A stretch of DNA of 64,000 nucleotides from Variovorax beijingensis (GCF_003951285.1 NZ_RXFQ01000005.1:8001-72000); one strand, 5' to 3'; counted from the first letter of the stretch, positions 35,471-44,440 are shown. Program-made: numbers and translations. The notes: generated by a model from the sequence alone, not told the origin.

Positions 35471-35830
35471 TCATTCGACCTGAAGCTTGTTCGCGGTTCC
35501 TGCCTGCAAGTCCTGCGGCGGCGACGCCTGCTGCTGCCTTTGCACCGGCCCGACCAGCGGGCCCGGTCCGGATTCGCCCAGCCCTCTTCGCCCGGTGCCT
35601 CTCACGAGGTGTCGCGGCAAGTGGTGTGTTCTTCGTATCAGCTCGAGGGCCTCGCTGCGCGCTGGTTCGGATGCCGGTAGAAACATCTGCAATACGCTCA
35701 TGATGTCATCCCGTGAAAGCCAGAAAAATATGGCTGGCTCGGTCTCGAAGACCGCAGCCGCGGGTCTCGATGCGGCCTCTGGCGTGGGTCGCAGGCGCAT
35801 TATGAGCGCCGAAATGCGACCGGTTCGCAC
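35471..35830 (-). CDS. Possible small hypothetical protein
   Basis: The minus-strand frame (GTG start at 35830; an internal ATG gives MSVLQMFLPASEP) reads like protein over its middle, for example PAIFFWLSRDDIMSVLQ and EALELIRRTHHLPRHLVR. The end is low complexity (QRQQQASPPQDL). There is no recognised family and only a weak purine tract before the GTG. An overlapping plus-strand frame is cysteine-rich and less convincing. This is the best gene candidate in a 1 kb gene-poor interval. Confidence 0.25.
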   Translation of the reverse strand: MRTGRISALIMRLRPTPEAASRPAAAVFETEPAIFFWLSRDDIMSVLQMFLPASEPARSEALELIRRTHHLPRHLVRGTGRRGLGESGPGPLVGPVQRQQQASPPQDLQAGTANKLQVE

Positions 35831-35900
35831 GGCCCCTCGGGCAGTAGTGTTGCTGTGCGCTTAATTACAAACCATAGTATTCATTCAGCTCATTCCGCCG

Positions 35901-35978
35901 TCACAGGTGCCGCGCCACGAGCACAGCCGCCCCTGCAAGTGAGATGGCGCCACCCACGATTTTCCTCAGCATTCTCAT
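35901..35978 (-). CDS. Candidate 25-residue hydrophobic small protein
   Basis: An ATG at 35978 with GGAG seven bases upstream opens a 25-codon frame. The product has a basic start (MRMLRKIVGG) followed by one short hydrophobic helix (AISLAGAAVLVA) and ends RHL. This is the look of a single-span bacterial small membrane protein. The surroundings are gene-poor, so it is not simply overlapping a larger gene. Support is limited to the ribosome site and composition. Confidence 0.3.
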   Translation of the reverse strand: MRMLRKIVGGAISLAGAAVLVARHL

Positions 35979-36175
35979 CAGGTTCTCCAGCGTAGAACCT
36001 GCATGGTCCAAGGTTTTGGACCCGGGCGGGTTTGGCAATTCTCATGATCGGGATAGCCGGCGCCCGCCAGCGAGCAGCCCTGTAGGCACCCGCCCACGCG
36101 CACGGATTGATTTCTCCCGCAAGCGGCGGCCGCAGGCCCGGCGAATGTCGGATGGACGAATTCCGGTTCCTCCTC

Positions 36176-36224
36176 ACGACGCCTCCGTGCGTCGTTAAGC
36201 GCTCCCTCGGGAGCGCTTTTTTTT
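36176..36224 (+). terminator. Tandem hairpins ending in an intrinsic terminator, no upstream gene on this strand
   Basis: ACGACGC pairs with GCGTCGT (36,176-36,195). It is followed at once by AGCGCTCC pairing with GGAGCGCT (36,198-36,217) and a run of eight T. This is a textbook rho-independent terminator for plus-strand transcription. There is no convincing plus-strand protein gene upstream, so it may end a small RNA. In the other direction it sits just past plsC but has no T-run on that side. Confidence 0.75.
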
Positions 36225-36244
36225 GCCTGCGCCGGCCCGTGCGG

Positions 36245-36991
36245 CTAGTGCGTCTCGCGGCGCAGCTGCTGCACGTCTTCGTGCAGCGCCTGGGCCCAGG
36301 CCCGGCGGTCGCGCCCATGCGAGGACTGCGGCTCGCCGAAGCGCACGATGGCCAGGAGCGGCGGCGCGCGCAGCGTGTTCCAGAGCGAGGTCAGCAGGTT
36401 GTCGTCGTCGATGTAGCGCGGCGCCTGGCTGGTTTCTCCGGTGGCCGCATCGGCAAAGCGCAGTGCGGCCGGCAGCACGGGCGCGCCGGACGAAATGGCG
36501 GCCTGCAGCAAGTTGGCATGGAAGGGCAGCAGCCCGCGTCCGTCGCTCGTCGTACCCTCCGGGAAGACGCCGATCAGGTCGCCGTTGCGCAGCGCCTCGG
36601 TCATGTGGTGCACCACGCGCAGCGCATCGCGGCGGCGTTCGCGCTCGATGTAGAGCGAGCCCGCGCCGGTGGACAGCGTGCCGATCAGCGGCCAGTGCTT
36701 CACGCCCGCCTTCGAGACAAAGCGCACGTGGCAGGCGGCGTGGATGGCCGTGATGTCGAGCCACGAGAGGTGATTGCTGATGAGCAGCACCGGCCCCTGC
36801 GCGGGCGGCCTGCCCTGCACCTGGAGCGCGATGCCCATGATCTCGAGCAGGCGCCGCGACCACTGCTGCACCCGCAGGTTGCGCTCTTCCTGCGGCAGGC
36901 CCGGAAAGGTGAAGCGGATCGTCCACCAGCCACCCAGCGCGTGCCCCACCGCATGCAGCAGGCGCCAGCAGGCCTTCAGTGAGTGGAGCAT
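36245..36991 (-). CDS. plsC: 1-acyl-sn-glycerol-3-phosphate acyltransferase
   Basis: The 248-residue protein has the acyltransferase motifs NHLSWLD (the HX4D catalytic site near residue 73) and VFPEGTTSDG (substrate binding near 142), plus an N-terminal hydrophobic region. It converts lysophosphatidic acid to phosphatidic acid at the inner membrane in phospholipid synthesis. It follows the pyrimidine cluster on the same strand after a 127-base gap that contains an interspersed repeat, so it may be partly independent in transcription. Confidence 0.93.
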   Translation of the reverse strand: MLHSLKACWRLLHAVGHALGGWWTIRFTFPGLPQEERNLRVQQWSRRLLEIMGIALQVQGRPPAQGPVLLISNHLSWLDITAIHAACHVRFVSKAGVKHWPLIGTLSTGAGSLYIERERRRDALRVVHHMTEALRNGDLIGVFPEGTTSDGRGLLPFHANLLQAAISSGAPVLPAALRFADAATGETSQAPRYIDDDNLLTSLWNTLRAPPLLAIVRFGEPQSSHGRDRRAWAQALHEDVQQLRRETH

Positions 36992-37023
36992 GTAGCGCTC
37001 AGCCTCTCAGCTTTCAATGAATG

Positions 37024-37109
37024 TTCGTGGAACACCGCGGAGCCGGCTCTGCCGGGCCGCTGGTGAAGGGGGTTGGCGTAGCGACACGAAGTGCGCGAAG
37101 ACTGGGGGG
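37024..37109 (-). repeat. Interspersed intergenic repeat, copy A (86 bp, internally deleted)
   Basis: It shares TTCGTGGAACACCGCGG, GCCGGGCCGCTGGTG and GCGACACGAAGTGCGCGAAG with copies at 51,922-52,016 and 62,681-62,775 but lacks about 10 bases in the middle. It begins about 10 bases after the pseudo-dihydroorotase stop codon. The CCGGCTCTGCCGG core can form a hairpin. Confidence 0.9.
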
Positions 37110-37118
37110 TGCTCATTG

Positions 37119-38405
37119 CTAGCCGTGCACGACGCGGCCGGCGACGAGTGTGTGACGGGCGCGCCCCAGCAGCGGATAGCCCGAGAACGGCGTGTGCTTG
37201 CCCTGGCTCTTGAGCGCTTCGGGCTGCACCTGCCATTCGAGGCCCGGATCGAAGACGCACAGGTCGGCCACGCCGCCCTCGGCCAGCCGGCCGATGCCGG
37301 TGCCTGCATCGGCGGCCGCCAGCAGCCGGGCGGGCGCGGACGTGATGACTTCCAGCGCGCGCACGATCCCCGCGCCGCTGCGTTCGCCCCACTGCAGCGC
37401 CAGCGGCAGCAGCAGTTCGAGCCCGGTGGCGCCGGGTTCGGCCTCGGCAAAGGGCAGCGTCTTGGCATCGGCCTCGACCGGCGTGTGGTCGGACACCAGC
37501 GCATCGATGGTGCCGTCGGCCAGCGCGGCCGACAGCGCATCGCGGTCGCCCTGCTGGCGCAGCGGCGGATTGAGGCGCGCGCGGCTGTCGAAGAAGCCGA
37601 TGTCGGTGTCGGCCAGGTGCAGCGAATTGATGCTGACGTCGCAGCTGAGCGGCAGGCCCTGCGCCTTGGCCGCGCGCACCAGCGCCACGCCCGCGGCGCT
37701 GGAGATGCGGCACAGGTGCACGCGCGCACCGGTGCTCTTCATGAGCTCGACGATGGTGAAGATCGCGATGGTTTCGGCCGACACCGGCACGCCCGAGAGG
37801 CCCAGGCGCGTGGCCAGCGGGCCGCTGGCCGCCACGCCCTTGCCAAGGTCGCGGTCCTGCGGGCGCAGCCACACGGTGTAGCCGAAGGTGCTCGCGTAGA
37901 GCAGCGCGCGCTGCAGCACCTGGGTGTCGGCCAGCGGCACGTCGGCCTGGCTGAAGCCGATGCAGCCGGCCTCGGTGAGCTCGGCCATTTCGGTGAGCAC
38001 GCCGCCCGCAAGGCTGCGCGTGAGCGCGCCGAGCGGAAAGAGCCGTGCGCCCTGCAGCTTCTCGGCGCGGAACTTGAGCATCTCGACCAGGCCGGGCTCG
38101 TCGAGCACGGGGTCGGTGTCGGGCGGGCACACGAGGCTGGTGACGCCACCCGCAACGGCCGCGGCCATTTCGCTTTCGAGCATGCCTTCGTGCTCGTAGC
38201 CGGGCTCGCGCAGGCGCGCGGCCAGGTCGACGAGGCCGGGCGCGACGATGCAGCCCGCCGCATCGATGGTGCGCTCGGCCTTGAAGCCGGCCGGCGTGTG
38301 GCCGATACCGGCGATTTTGCCGTCGGCAATGGCGATGTCGGTCTTCTTGTCGGTGCCCGAGGCGGGGTCGATCACTCGCCCGTTGGTAATCAGTGTTCTG
38401 CTCAT
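37119..38405 (-). CDS. pyrX: Pseudo-dihydroorotase (PyrC'/PyrX), probable non-catalytic partner of aspartate carbamoyltransferase
   Basis: The 428-residue protein is a dihydroorotase homologue ([66 protein letters not shown]). Active enzymes have D-x-H-x-H at the first metal site; here it reads [10 protein letters not shown], so both histidine ligands are missing. This matches the PyrC' proteins of Pseudomonas and relatives, which hold the aspartate carbamoyltransferase complex together instead of catalysing. The ATG at 38405 overlaps the pyrB stop by four bases, which supports a stoichiometric PyrB-PyrC' complex. A separate active pyrC should exist elsewhere in the genome. Confidence 0.88.
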   Translation of the reverse strand: MSRTLITNGRVIDPASGTDKKTDIAIADGKIAGIGHTPAGFKAERTIDAAGCIVAPGLVDLAARLREPGYEHEGMLESEMAAAVAGGVTSLVCPPDTDPVLDEPGLVEMLKFRAEKLQGARLFPLGALTRSLAGGVLTEMAELTEAGCIGFSQADVPLADTQVLQRALLYASTFGYTVWLRPQDRDLGKGVAASGPLATRLGLSGVPVSAETIAIFTIVELMKSTGARVHLCRISSAAGVALVRAAKAQGLPLSCDVSINSLHLADTDIGFFDSRARLNPPLRQQGDRDALSAALADGTIDALVSDHTPVEADAKTLPFAEAEPGATGLELLLPLALQWGERSGAGIVRALEVITSAPARLLAAADAGTGIGRLAEGGVADLCVFDPGLEWQVQPEALKSQGKHTPFSGYPLLGRARHTLVAGRVVHG

Positions 38406-39364
38406 GCTTCGTTCCCGGCCACGATGCTCATCACGGCCATGCGGACCGCGATACCAAAAGTGACCTGCGGGAGGATCACGCTCTGCTTTCCATCGACCAC
38501 GGCGGAGTCGATTTCCACGCCGCGGTTGATCGGCCCCGGATGCATGACGATGGCATCCGATTTCGCCAGCTGCAGCTTCTCGGGCGTGAGGCCGTAGGTC
38601 TTGAAGAACTCCTGCGACGAGGGCAGCAGCGCGCCGCTCATGCGCTCGTTCTGCAGGCGCAGCATGATGATGACGTCGCAGTCCCTGATGCCCTCTTCGA
38701 GCGTGTGGCACACGCGCACGCCCATGCCGGCCATGTCGCCGGGCACCAGCGTCTTGGGGCCGACCACGCGCACCTCGGCGCAGCCGAGCGTGGTGAGCGC
38801 ATGGATGTCGGAGCGCGCCACGCGCGAGTGCAGCACGTCGCCGACGATCGCCACCGTGAGGTTCGCAAAATCCTTCTTGTAGTGGCGGATCGTGTACATG
38901 TCGAGCAGCCCCTGCGTCGGGTGCGCGTGGCGGCCATCGCCGGCGTTCACCACGTGCACGTGCGGCGCCACATGCTGCGCGATCAGGTAGGGCGCGCCCG
39001 ACTCGCTGTGGCGCACCACGAACAGGTCGGCCGCCATCGCGCTCAGGTTGGCGATGGTGTCGAGCAGCGACTCGCCCTTGGTGGCCGAGGAGCGCGCGAT
39101 GTCCAGGTTGATGACGTCGGCCGACAGGCGCTTGGCCGCGATCTCGAAGGTGGTGCGGGTGCGCGTGCTGTTCTCGAAAAACAGGTTGAACACGCTCTTG
39201 CCGCGCAGGAGCGGCACCTTCTTCACCTCGCGGTCGCTCACGCTCGTGAAGTTGGCGGCGGTGTCGAGAATGTGCGTGACGATGTCCTTGGGCAGGCCCT
39301 CGATCGACAGCAGGTGGATCAGTTCGCCGTTCTTGTTGAGCTGGGGATTTCGCTTGTAGAGCAT
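38402..39364 (-). CDS. pyrB: Aspartate carbamoyltransferase catalytic subunit
   Basis: The 320-residue enzyme joins carbamoyl phosphate and aspartate in the second step of pyrimidine synthesis. Family motifs are clear: [15 protein letters not shown] (carbamoyl-phosphate loop), [14 protein letters not shown] and [12 protein letters not shown]. The frame has a TTG one codon before the ATG at 39364; the ATG overlaps the pyrR stop by one base (TGATG). It sits in the chain algH-ruvX-pyrR-pyrB-pyrC', whose members overlap each other by one to four bases, implying a single coupled operon. Confidence 0.97.
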   Translation of the reverse strand: MLYKRNPQLNKNGELIHLLSIEGLPKDIVTHILDTAANFTSVSDREVKKVPLLRGKSVFNLFFENSTRTRTTFEIAAKRLSADVINLDIARSSATKGESLLDTIANLSAMAADLFVVRHSESGAPYLIAQHVAPHVHVVNAGDGRHAHPTQGLLDMYTIRHYKKDFANLTVAIVGDVLHSRVARSDIHALTTLGCAEVRVVGPKTLVPGDMAGMGVRVCHTLEEGIRDCDVIIMLRLQNERMSGALLPSSQEFFKTYGLTPEKLQLAKSDAIVMHPGPINRGVEIDSAVVDGKQSVILPQVTFGIAVRMAVMSIVAGNEA

Positions 39365-39861
39365 CAACGGTTCTCCTCGACCTTGAGGCTGAAGGCGCCG
39401 TCGTCGGCGCGGGCGAGCGCGAGCAGCTGCGTATCGGGCAGCGTGAGCTTCGCGGCCGCGAAATCGGCCGCCACCGGCAGCTCGCGCCCGCCGCGGTCCA
39501 CCAGCACCGCGAGCCGCACGCAGGCCGGGCGGCCGAAGTCGAACAGCTCGTTGAGCACGGCGCGGATGGTGCGGCCGGTGTAGAGCACGTCGTCCAGCAG
39601 CAGCACGTCCGCGCCGTTCACGTCGAAGGGCAGCGCGGTCTGTGCGCTGGCCGAGAGGCCGCGGCGCGCGAAGTCATCGCGGTGCATGGCCGACGAGATG
39701 ACGCCGGGCGCACCAGGCAGGCCCAGGTCCTTCTGCAGCCGCTCGACCAGCCAGGCGCCGCCGGAGGTGATGCCCACCAGCCTGGTATCGGGGCGCATCA
39801 GCGTCTTCACGCCAGCCAGCAGCTTCGTGTAGAGCGCTTCGGCATCGGGTATTGAACTCAC
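39364..39861 (-). CDS. pyrR: PyrR-type bifunctional regulator/uracil phosphoribosyltransferase
   Basis: With the GTG at 39861 (GGAG upstream, overlapping the ruvX stop by four bases) the product is 165 residues. It has the PRPP-binding motif [18 protein letters not shown] and [18 protein letters not shown], typical of PyrR. The family either attenuates pyr operon transcription or acts as a uracil phosphoribosyltransferase. Outside Firmicutes the regulatory role is less clear, and I see no PyrR-binding leader between the genes here because they overlap. The upstream part of the longer open frame is antisense-like and was left out. Confidence 0.93.
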   Translation of the reverse strand: MSSIPDAEALYTKLLAGVKTLMRPDTRLVGITSGGAWLVERLQKDLGLPGAPGVISSAMHRDDFARRGLSASAQTALPFDVNGADVLLLDDVLYTGRTIRAVLNELFDFGRPACVRLAVLVDRGGRELPVAADFAAAKLTLPDTQLLALARADDGAFSLKVEENR

Positions 39862-40319
39862 GGGAGGCTCCTCAAAAATTGCTCCAGGATGATGCAGGCC
39901 GAGGCCGCATCGGCGTCGCGCGCGCCCGAAGCCAGCGCCTCGGTCGTGCTGTAGCGCTCGTCGACCTCGAACACCTGGAGATTGAAACGGCCGCGCAGCT
40001 GGCGCGCGAACTTCTGCGCGCGGCGGGTGTTCTCGTGCGGGGCGCCGTCGGGGTGGAAGGGCACGCCGACCACCAGCGCGTCGGGCTGCCATTCCTTGAT
40101 GCGGGCCTCGACCTGCGCAAAGCGGGCGTCGCCCTCGGCCTTGATGGTGGCTTGCGGCGTCGCGGCGCCGAGCAGGCGGTTTCCGCTGGCGACGCCGGTG
40201 CGCTTCAGGCCGAAGTCGAAGGCCAGGAAGCTCTGGAAGTGGGGAGGAACGGCAACGGCGACAGGGGTGGCGGAGGGAGCGGCGGGAGGGGCGGGAACGT
40301 CTGGCATGGCAGCGGCCAT
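39858..40319 (-). CDS. ruvX: Putative pre-16S rRNA nuclease RuvX/YqgF
   Basis: The 153-residue product (ATG at 40319 overlapping the algH stop by four bases) has the RNase H-like resolvase fold of YqgF: LAFDFGLKRTGVASG, ALVVGVPFHPDG, VFEVDERYSTTEA and DADAASACIILEQFL. E. coli YqgF processes the 5' end of 16S rRNA. A proline/alanine-rich N-terminal extension of about 25 residues precedes the conserved domain. The algH-ruvX pair is widely conserved in proteobacteria. Confidence 0.93.
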   Translation of the reverse strand: MAAAMPDVPAPPAAPSATPVAVAVPPHFQSFLAFDFGLKRTGVASGNRLLGAATPQATIKAEGDARFAQVEARIKEWQPDALVVGVPFHPDGAPHENTRRAQKFARQLRGRFNLQVFEVDERYSTTEALASGARDADAASACIILEQFLRSLP

Positions 40320-40918
40320 CACGCGTGTCCCGCTTCCGGCGACAGTTTCCAGGCTTCCAGGCCCAGCAGCAGCAGCGCCTTGTCGTAGCGCTGCTCGACC
40401 GGGGTATCGAAGATCACGGCCGGATCGGCGCCCACGGTGAGCCAGCTGTTCTCGGCCAGTTCCGATTCGAGCTGCCCCTCGCCCCAGGCCGAATAGCCGA
40501 GCGAAACCAGCACCTTGCGCGGGCCCGCGCCGGTGGCCAGGGCCTCGAGCACGTCCTTGGAGGTGGTCATTTCGAGGCCGCCGGGAATGGTCATGGTCGA
40601 GGCGTAGACCGATTCCTCGGGCTTCTCGGCATGGGTGAACACCGGCTCGTGCAGCACGAAGCCGCGCTCGGTCTGCACCGGCCCGCCCTGGAAGACGGGG
40701 GCGTCGCCGAGTTCGGGACGCGACAGGTGGAGTTCGATCTTCTCGAACAGCACCTTCAGGTTGATGTCGCTGGGTTTGTTGATCACCAGCCCGAGCGCAC
40801 CGCGCTCGCTGTGTTCGCACAGGTAGACGACGCTGCGGTTGAAAGTTTTATCTTCCATCCCCGGCATCGCGATCAGGAAGTGATGCGTAAGGTTCATCGG
40901 GGCAGAATCGGCAGCCAT
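40319..40918 (-). CDS. algH: YqgE/AlgH family protein
   Basis: The 199-residue protein shows the family pattern NLTHHFLIAMPGMEDKTFNR, ERGALGLVINKPSD, VFQGGPVQTERGFVLH, ALATGAGPRKVLVSLGYSAW and GQLESELAENSWLTV. The biochemical role of the family is unsettled; AlgH was first linked to alginate regulation in Pseudomonas. The start at 40918 abuts the photolyase ATG back to back (CATATG). An internal start at 40897 (MNLTHHF) would leave room for a ribosome site. Confidence 0.92.
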   Translation of the reverse strand: MAADSAPMNLTHHFLIAMPGMEDKTFNRSVVYLCEHSERGALGLVINKPSDINLKVLFEKIELHLSRPELGDAPVFQGGPVQTERGFVLHEPVFTHAEKPEESVYASTMTIPGGLEMTTSKDVLEALATGAGPRKVLVSLGYSAWGEGQLESELAENSWLTVGADPAVIFDTPVEQRYDKALLLLGLEAWKLSPEAGHA

Positions 40919-42466
40919 ATGCCGCCGATTTTACTGGCCGTCGACAAGACCTATCCCAAAGGGCTCATGTGGTTTCGCCGCGACCTGCGCGTGGACGACA
41001 ACGCGGCCCTGTACCACGCGCTGCGGGCCTGCCGGCAGGTGGTGTGCGTTTTCGTGTTCGACCGGGCCATCCTGGACCCGCTGCCCCGGGTCGACCGGCG
41101 CGTGGAATTCATCCGGGAATCGCTGGTGGAGCTCGAGGAAGAACTGCGGGCGCTGAGCGGCGGGCTGATCGTGCGGCACGCCCACGCCATCGAGGAGATT
41201 CCGGCGCTGGCGCACAGCCTGGACGTGCAGGCCGTCTTCGCCAACCGCGACGACGAGCCCGACGCGCTGGCGCGCGACGCCCAGGTGCTGGGCGCCCTGG
41301 CCAACGCGGGCGTGAGCTTCTACACCTACAAGGACTGCACCGTCTTCGAGCGCGACGAGGTGCTCAACAAGACCGGCCAGCCGTACACGGTGTTCACGCC
41401 CTACAAGCGGGCCTGGCTCGCCAAGGTGGACGCCTTCTTCCTGAAGCCGTACCCGGTGCGCAGCCATGCCGACGCGCTGGCGCCGCCGCCCGCGGCCCAT
41501 CGCACCCCGGTGCCTTCGCTCGAGGACCTCGGCTTTGGCCGGAGCAATCTCTCCGGGCTCGACATTCCCACCGGCAGCCAGGGTGCGGCGGCGCTGTTCG
41601 AGGACTTTTTCCAGCGCATCGACCGCTACGATGCCGCGCGCAATTTTCCGGCGGTGCGGGGGCCGAGCTACCTGGGCGTGCACCTGCGCTTCGGCACCGT
41701 GTCGATCCGGCAGCTCGCCGGGGTTGCGCACCAGCTCTTCCTGCAGGGCGACGCGGGCGCGGCCGCCTGGCTTGGCGAGCTGATCTGGCGCGAGTTCCAT
41801 TTCCAGATCCTGGTGCACTTTCCGCACGTGCATTCGGGCGGCGAGTCGAAGAGCTTCCGGCCCGCGTACGACAAGATCCAGTGGCACCACGGCAAGCATG
41901 CCGACCAGCTGTTCGAGGCCTGGTGCCAGGGCCGCACGGGCTATCCGCTGGTGGACGCGGCCATGCTGCAGATCAACCAGAGCGGCTACATGCACAACCG
42001 CCTGCGCATGGTTGTGGCCAGTTTCCTCTGCAAGGACCTGGGGCTGGACTGGCGGCGCGGCGAGCGCTACTTTGCGCTGCACCTGAACGACTTCGAGCTG
42101 GCCTCGAACAACGGCAACTGGCAATGGGCCAGCTCCAGCGGCTGCGACGCGCAGCCCTGGTTCCGCATCTTCAACCCGGTGACGCAGAGCGAGCGCTTCG
42201 ACCCCGAGGGCAAGTTCATCCGGCGCTACCTGCCGCAGCTCGCGGGGCTGTCGAATGCCGCGATCCATGCACCCTGGACGGCATCGCCGGTGGAACTGGA
42301 AGCCGCCGGCATCAAGCTCGGCGAGACCTACCCCAGGCCGGTGGTCGACCATGCCGAGGCGCGCGAGCAGACGCTGCGGCGCTACGGTGCGGTGCGCGGC
42401 GCGGACCAGCCGCCGCTCAGCGGCGCGTCAGCACGATCTCCGCGCCGGCGTCGGAGCGCCCCCTGA
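40919..42466 (+). CDS. phrB: Deoxyribodipyrimidine photolyase (class I CPD type)
   Basis: The 515-residue enzyme has the photolyase alpha/beta domain (LMWFRRDLRVDDNAAL) and the FAD-binding helical domain (SYLGVHLRFGTVSIRQ, WREFHFQILVHFP, TGYPLVDAAMLQINQSGYMH, NDFELASNNGNWQWASSSG). It repairs cyclobutane pyrimidine dimers with blue light. The ATG at 40919 is adjacent to the algH ATG; 40967 (MWFRRD) is an alternative start. The C-terminal 17 codons overlap the convergent gene's 3' end, and the arginine-rich tail looks like recent read-through rather than conserved protein. Confidence 0.95.
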   Translation: MPPILLAVDKTYPKGLMWFRRDLRVDDNAALYHALRACRQVVCVFVFDRAILDPLPRVDRRVEFIRESLVELEEELRALSGGLIVRHAHAIEEIPALAHSLDVQAVFANRDDEPDALARDAQVLGALANAGVSFYTYKDCTVFERDEVLNKTGQPYTVFTPYKRAWLAKVDAFFLKPYPVRSHADALAPPPAAHRTPVPSLEDLGFGRSNLSGLDIPTGSQGAAALFEDFFQRIDRYDAARNFPAVRGPSYLGVHLRFGTVSIRQLAGVAHQLFLQGDAGAAAWLGELIWREFHFQILVHFPHVHSGGESKSFRPAYDKIQWHHGKHADQLFEAWCQGRTGYPLVDAAMLQINQSGYMHNRLRMVVASFLCKDLGLDWRRGERYFALHLNDFELASNNGNWQWASSSGCDAQPWFRIFNPVTQSERFDPEGKFIRRYLPQLAGLSNAAIHAPWTASPVELEAAGIKLGETYPRPVVDHAEAREQTLRRYGAVRGADQPPLSGASARSPRRRRSAP

Positions 42467-42809
42467 GCGTGCCCGCGTCGAGCTGCTGGAAGGTGATGAG
42501 GTTGTCGCGGCAGCCGGTGAGCGCCTTGCTGCCCTGGAAGTGCAGCTCGTAGACGCCGCTTTCCACGCGCCGCCACAGCATCGGTGTCGGGATGCCGACG
42601 CAGGGGTCGCCAGGGTTCTGCGCCAGCGTGCGCCAGGTGCCGCCTGCCGCCTGCAGCTGCATCTGCGCATCGACCTGGCGGCCGTTCTTGAGCGTGATGC
42701 GCGCGGTCCACTCGCCTTCCAGCCCGTCGGCCGCCTGGCCCGCGGCCAGCCCGGCAGCCGTGGCCAACATGCCGGCGCAGGCCGCGGCGCGCCAAGAGCT
42801 GCGCCTCAT
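42417..42809 (-). CDS. Secreted hypothetical protein (DUF2147-like build)
   Basis: The 130-residue protein has a signal peptide (MRRSSWRAAACAGMLATAAG, cleaved near GQA) and a mature beta-rich part: LEGEWTARITLKNGRQVDAQ, SGVYELHFQGSKALTGCRDN, GTLRGRSDAGAEIVLTRR. It loosely resembles small periplasmic beta-barrel or lipocalin-like proteins; no family is certain. Its ATG overlaps the stop of the lipoprotein gene upstream by four bases, so the two are cotranscribed and probably functionally linked. Two cysteines in the mature part (DPCVGI and TGCRDN) may form a disulphide. Confidence 0.7.
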   Translation of the reverse strand: MRRSSWRAAACAGMLATAAGLAAGQAADGLEGEWTARITLKNGRQVDAQMQLQAAGGTWRTLAQNPGDPCVGIPTPMLWRRVESGVYELHFQGSKALTGCRDNLITFQQLDAGTLRGRSDAGAEIVLTRR

Positions 42810-44440
42810 ACCGCGCTCCCGATGCCCAGTTGGGGCTTCATCGCCTCCCAGGCCACGCCGTTGAGGCGGCGCGCGGTGTTGACGTTGTACCTGGCGTCGG
42901 ACTTGGTTGCGCGCACCACATAGACCTTGCCGCCGTACTCGCCGAAGGTGCGCAGCGATCCCACGCCGGCCGGCGGATGGCCGCCGTCGAAGGCCAGCAC
43001 GCGCGCGCCGCCCTCGGTGCGCAGCTCCACCGTGCCGGTCTCGGTGGCCGCGCAGGTGTCGTACGCGTTGGTGGCCGAATCGAAGTTGCAGGCGTAGTAC
43101 TGCACCGTGCCGGGGCCGGTGAAGGCCGCGCGCAAGAGGCGCGTCTGCTGCTCGTTCAGCACGCCCAGGCTGATGGTGCCGGCGCCGGCAGGCAGGGTGG
43201 CGCCCGAGGCCGGGAAGGCCGCGATCAATGCTTCCAGCGTGGTGAAGCCGGTCGTCTCATGGGGGTTGGCCAGGTTGATCGAATAGGGCTGCGCCAGGTC
43301 CACGCCGAGGCGGTAGCGCAGCTGCGAGCCGGCCGGGAAGGTGGCGTCCGGATTGGCGAAAGCGGCCGCCGGCACCACACCGAAGATGCTGTTGCCATCG
43401 GCCGCCTGCATCTCGGCCACCACCTCGGCCATCTTGCGGCCGGAGATGTCGGTGACCGCGGCATGGCCGAGGCTGCGCGTGGTGCCGCCGCAATAGTCGC
43501 TGCGGCTCGGCGTGCCAAAGGTGCTGGTGAAGGCCGCGTTCTCGTCGCAGCGCACCCAGCCGCTGGCGCCCAGTTGCACGACACCGTAGAGCGTGTCGTG
43601 GGCGGTGGGTGCACCGTTGGTCAGGCCTTCGCGCCGGTCGGTGAGCTTCAGCTTGCCGGTGGCGGGATCGGGCACGCCATCGGTCGGGTAGGTCCGCGCG
43701 ATGTAGTGGTCGGCGCGCGCGAAGTCCAGCCGGGCCAGCTGGTCCGAGGCCACCGGCGTGACGGTCGCCGGATCGACCAGCCGCAAGGCCACGCCGCTGT
43801 GCAGCGCATCGGCCGTGACCAGCGCGGCGGTGAAGGCGTTGTCCTCGAGGCGGCCGGGGTCGGCCACGGCCACGCCCTGGTAGTCGTACAGCTGGGCAAC
43901 CTCGGGCAGGCCCAGCTGCAGCAGCACCAGCGCCTCGGCCCGCTCGGGCGCCAGGCCCGCCGCCATGCCCGCCTGCAGCAGCGTGGTCAGCGGATTGACC
44001 TGCCCGCGGTGCCCGGCCGGCGCGCTCATGGTGAAGGGCTGGGAGAACGATGGCAGCGAGGGATTGCCGCCGTCCACCTGCGCCAGCAGCGGCGCGGCGG
44101 CAAGCTCGGCTGCCGCGGCCGCATCGGCCGGCGTGTAGCCGAAGCTGTAGGCGCCGTCCTCGCCGGTCTTGTTGGCGGCCGCGGGCTCGCCTTCGTCGCA
44201 GGCGCCGTTGCGGTTGCGGTCCACGCAGACCAGCGCCCCACTCACCGGGCCGAGCACCATCACCTTGCCCGACACCGTGACCGGCGATGGGGACGACGGC
44301 GGGTTGCCGCCGCCCGGGGGACCGAACGGCGGAAAGCCACCTCCGCCCCCGCCACCTCCTCCGCCGCCGCAGGCGGACAGCGCCAGCAGAAGGCCTGCGC
44401 AGGCCGACGGAACGGCCGCTCTGGTGAATCGAATGTGCAT
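42806..44440 (-). CDS. Large secreted lipoprotein of unknown function
   Basis: The 544-residue product has a lipoprotein signal (LLLALSAC lipobox near residue 22) followed at once by a long glycine run and a proline/glycine linker. A short Ig-like or carboxypeptidase-regulatory-like domain follows (VSGKVMVLGPVSGALVCVDRN, NGACDEGEPAAANKTGEDGAYSF). The rest is an unrecognised globular domain. The start at 44440 has GGAGG seven bases upstream. It overlaps the small secreted protein gene that follows and is divergent from a LuxR-type regulator. A surface or outer-membrane-bound role is inferred. Confidence 0.8.
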   Translation of the reverse strand: MHIRFTRAAVPSACAGLLLALSACGGGGGGGGGGGFPPFGPPGGGNPPSSPSPVTVSGKVMVLGPVSGALVCVDRNRNGACDEGEPAAANKTGEDGAYSFGYTPADAAAAAELAAAPLLAQVDGGNPSLPSFSQPFTMSAPAGHRGQVNPLTTLLQAGMAAGLAPERAEALVLLQLGLPEVAQLYDYQGVAVADPGRLEDNAFTAALVTADALHSGVALRLVDPATVTPVASDQLARLDFARADHYIARTYPTDGVPDPATGKLKLTDRREGLTNGAPTAHDTLYGVVQLGASGWVRCDENAAFTSTFGTPSRSDYCGGTTRSLGHAAVTDISGRKMAEVVAEMQAADGNSIFGVVPAAAFANPDATFPAGSQLRYRLGVDLAQPYSINLANPHETTGFTTLEALIAAFPASGATLPAGAGTISLGVLNEQQTRLLRAAFTGPGTVQYYACNFDSATNAYDTCAATETGTVELRTEGGARVLAFDGGHPPAGVGSLRTFGEYGGKVYVVRATKSDARYNVNTARRLNGVAWEAMKPQLGIGSAV

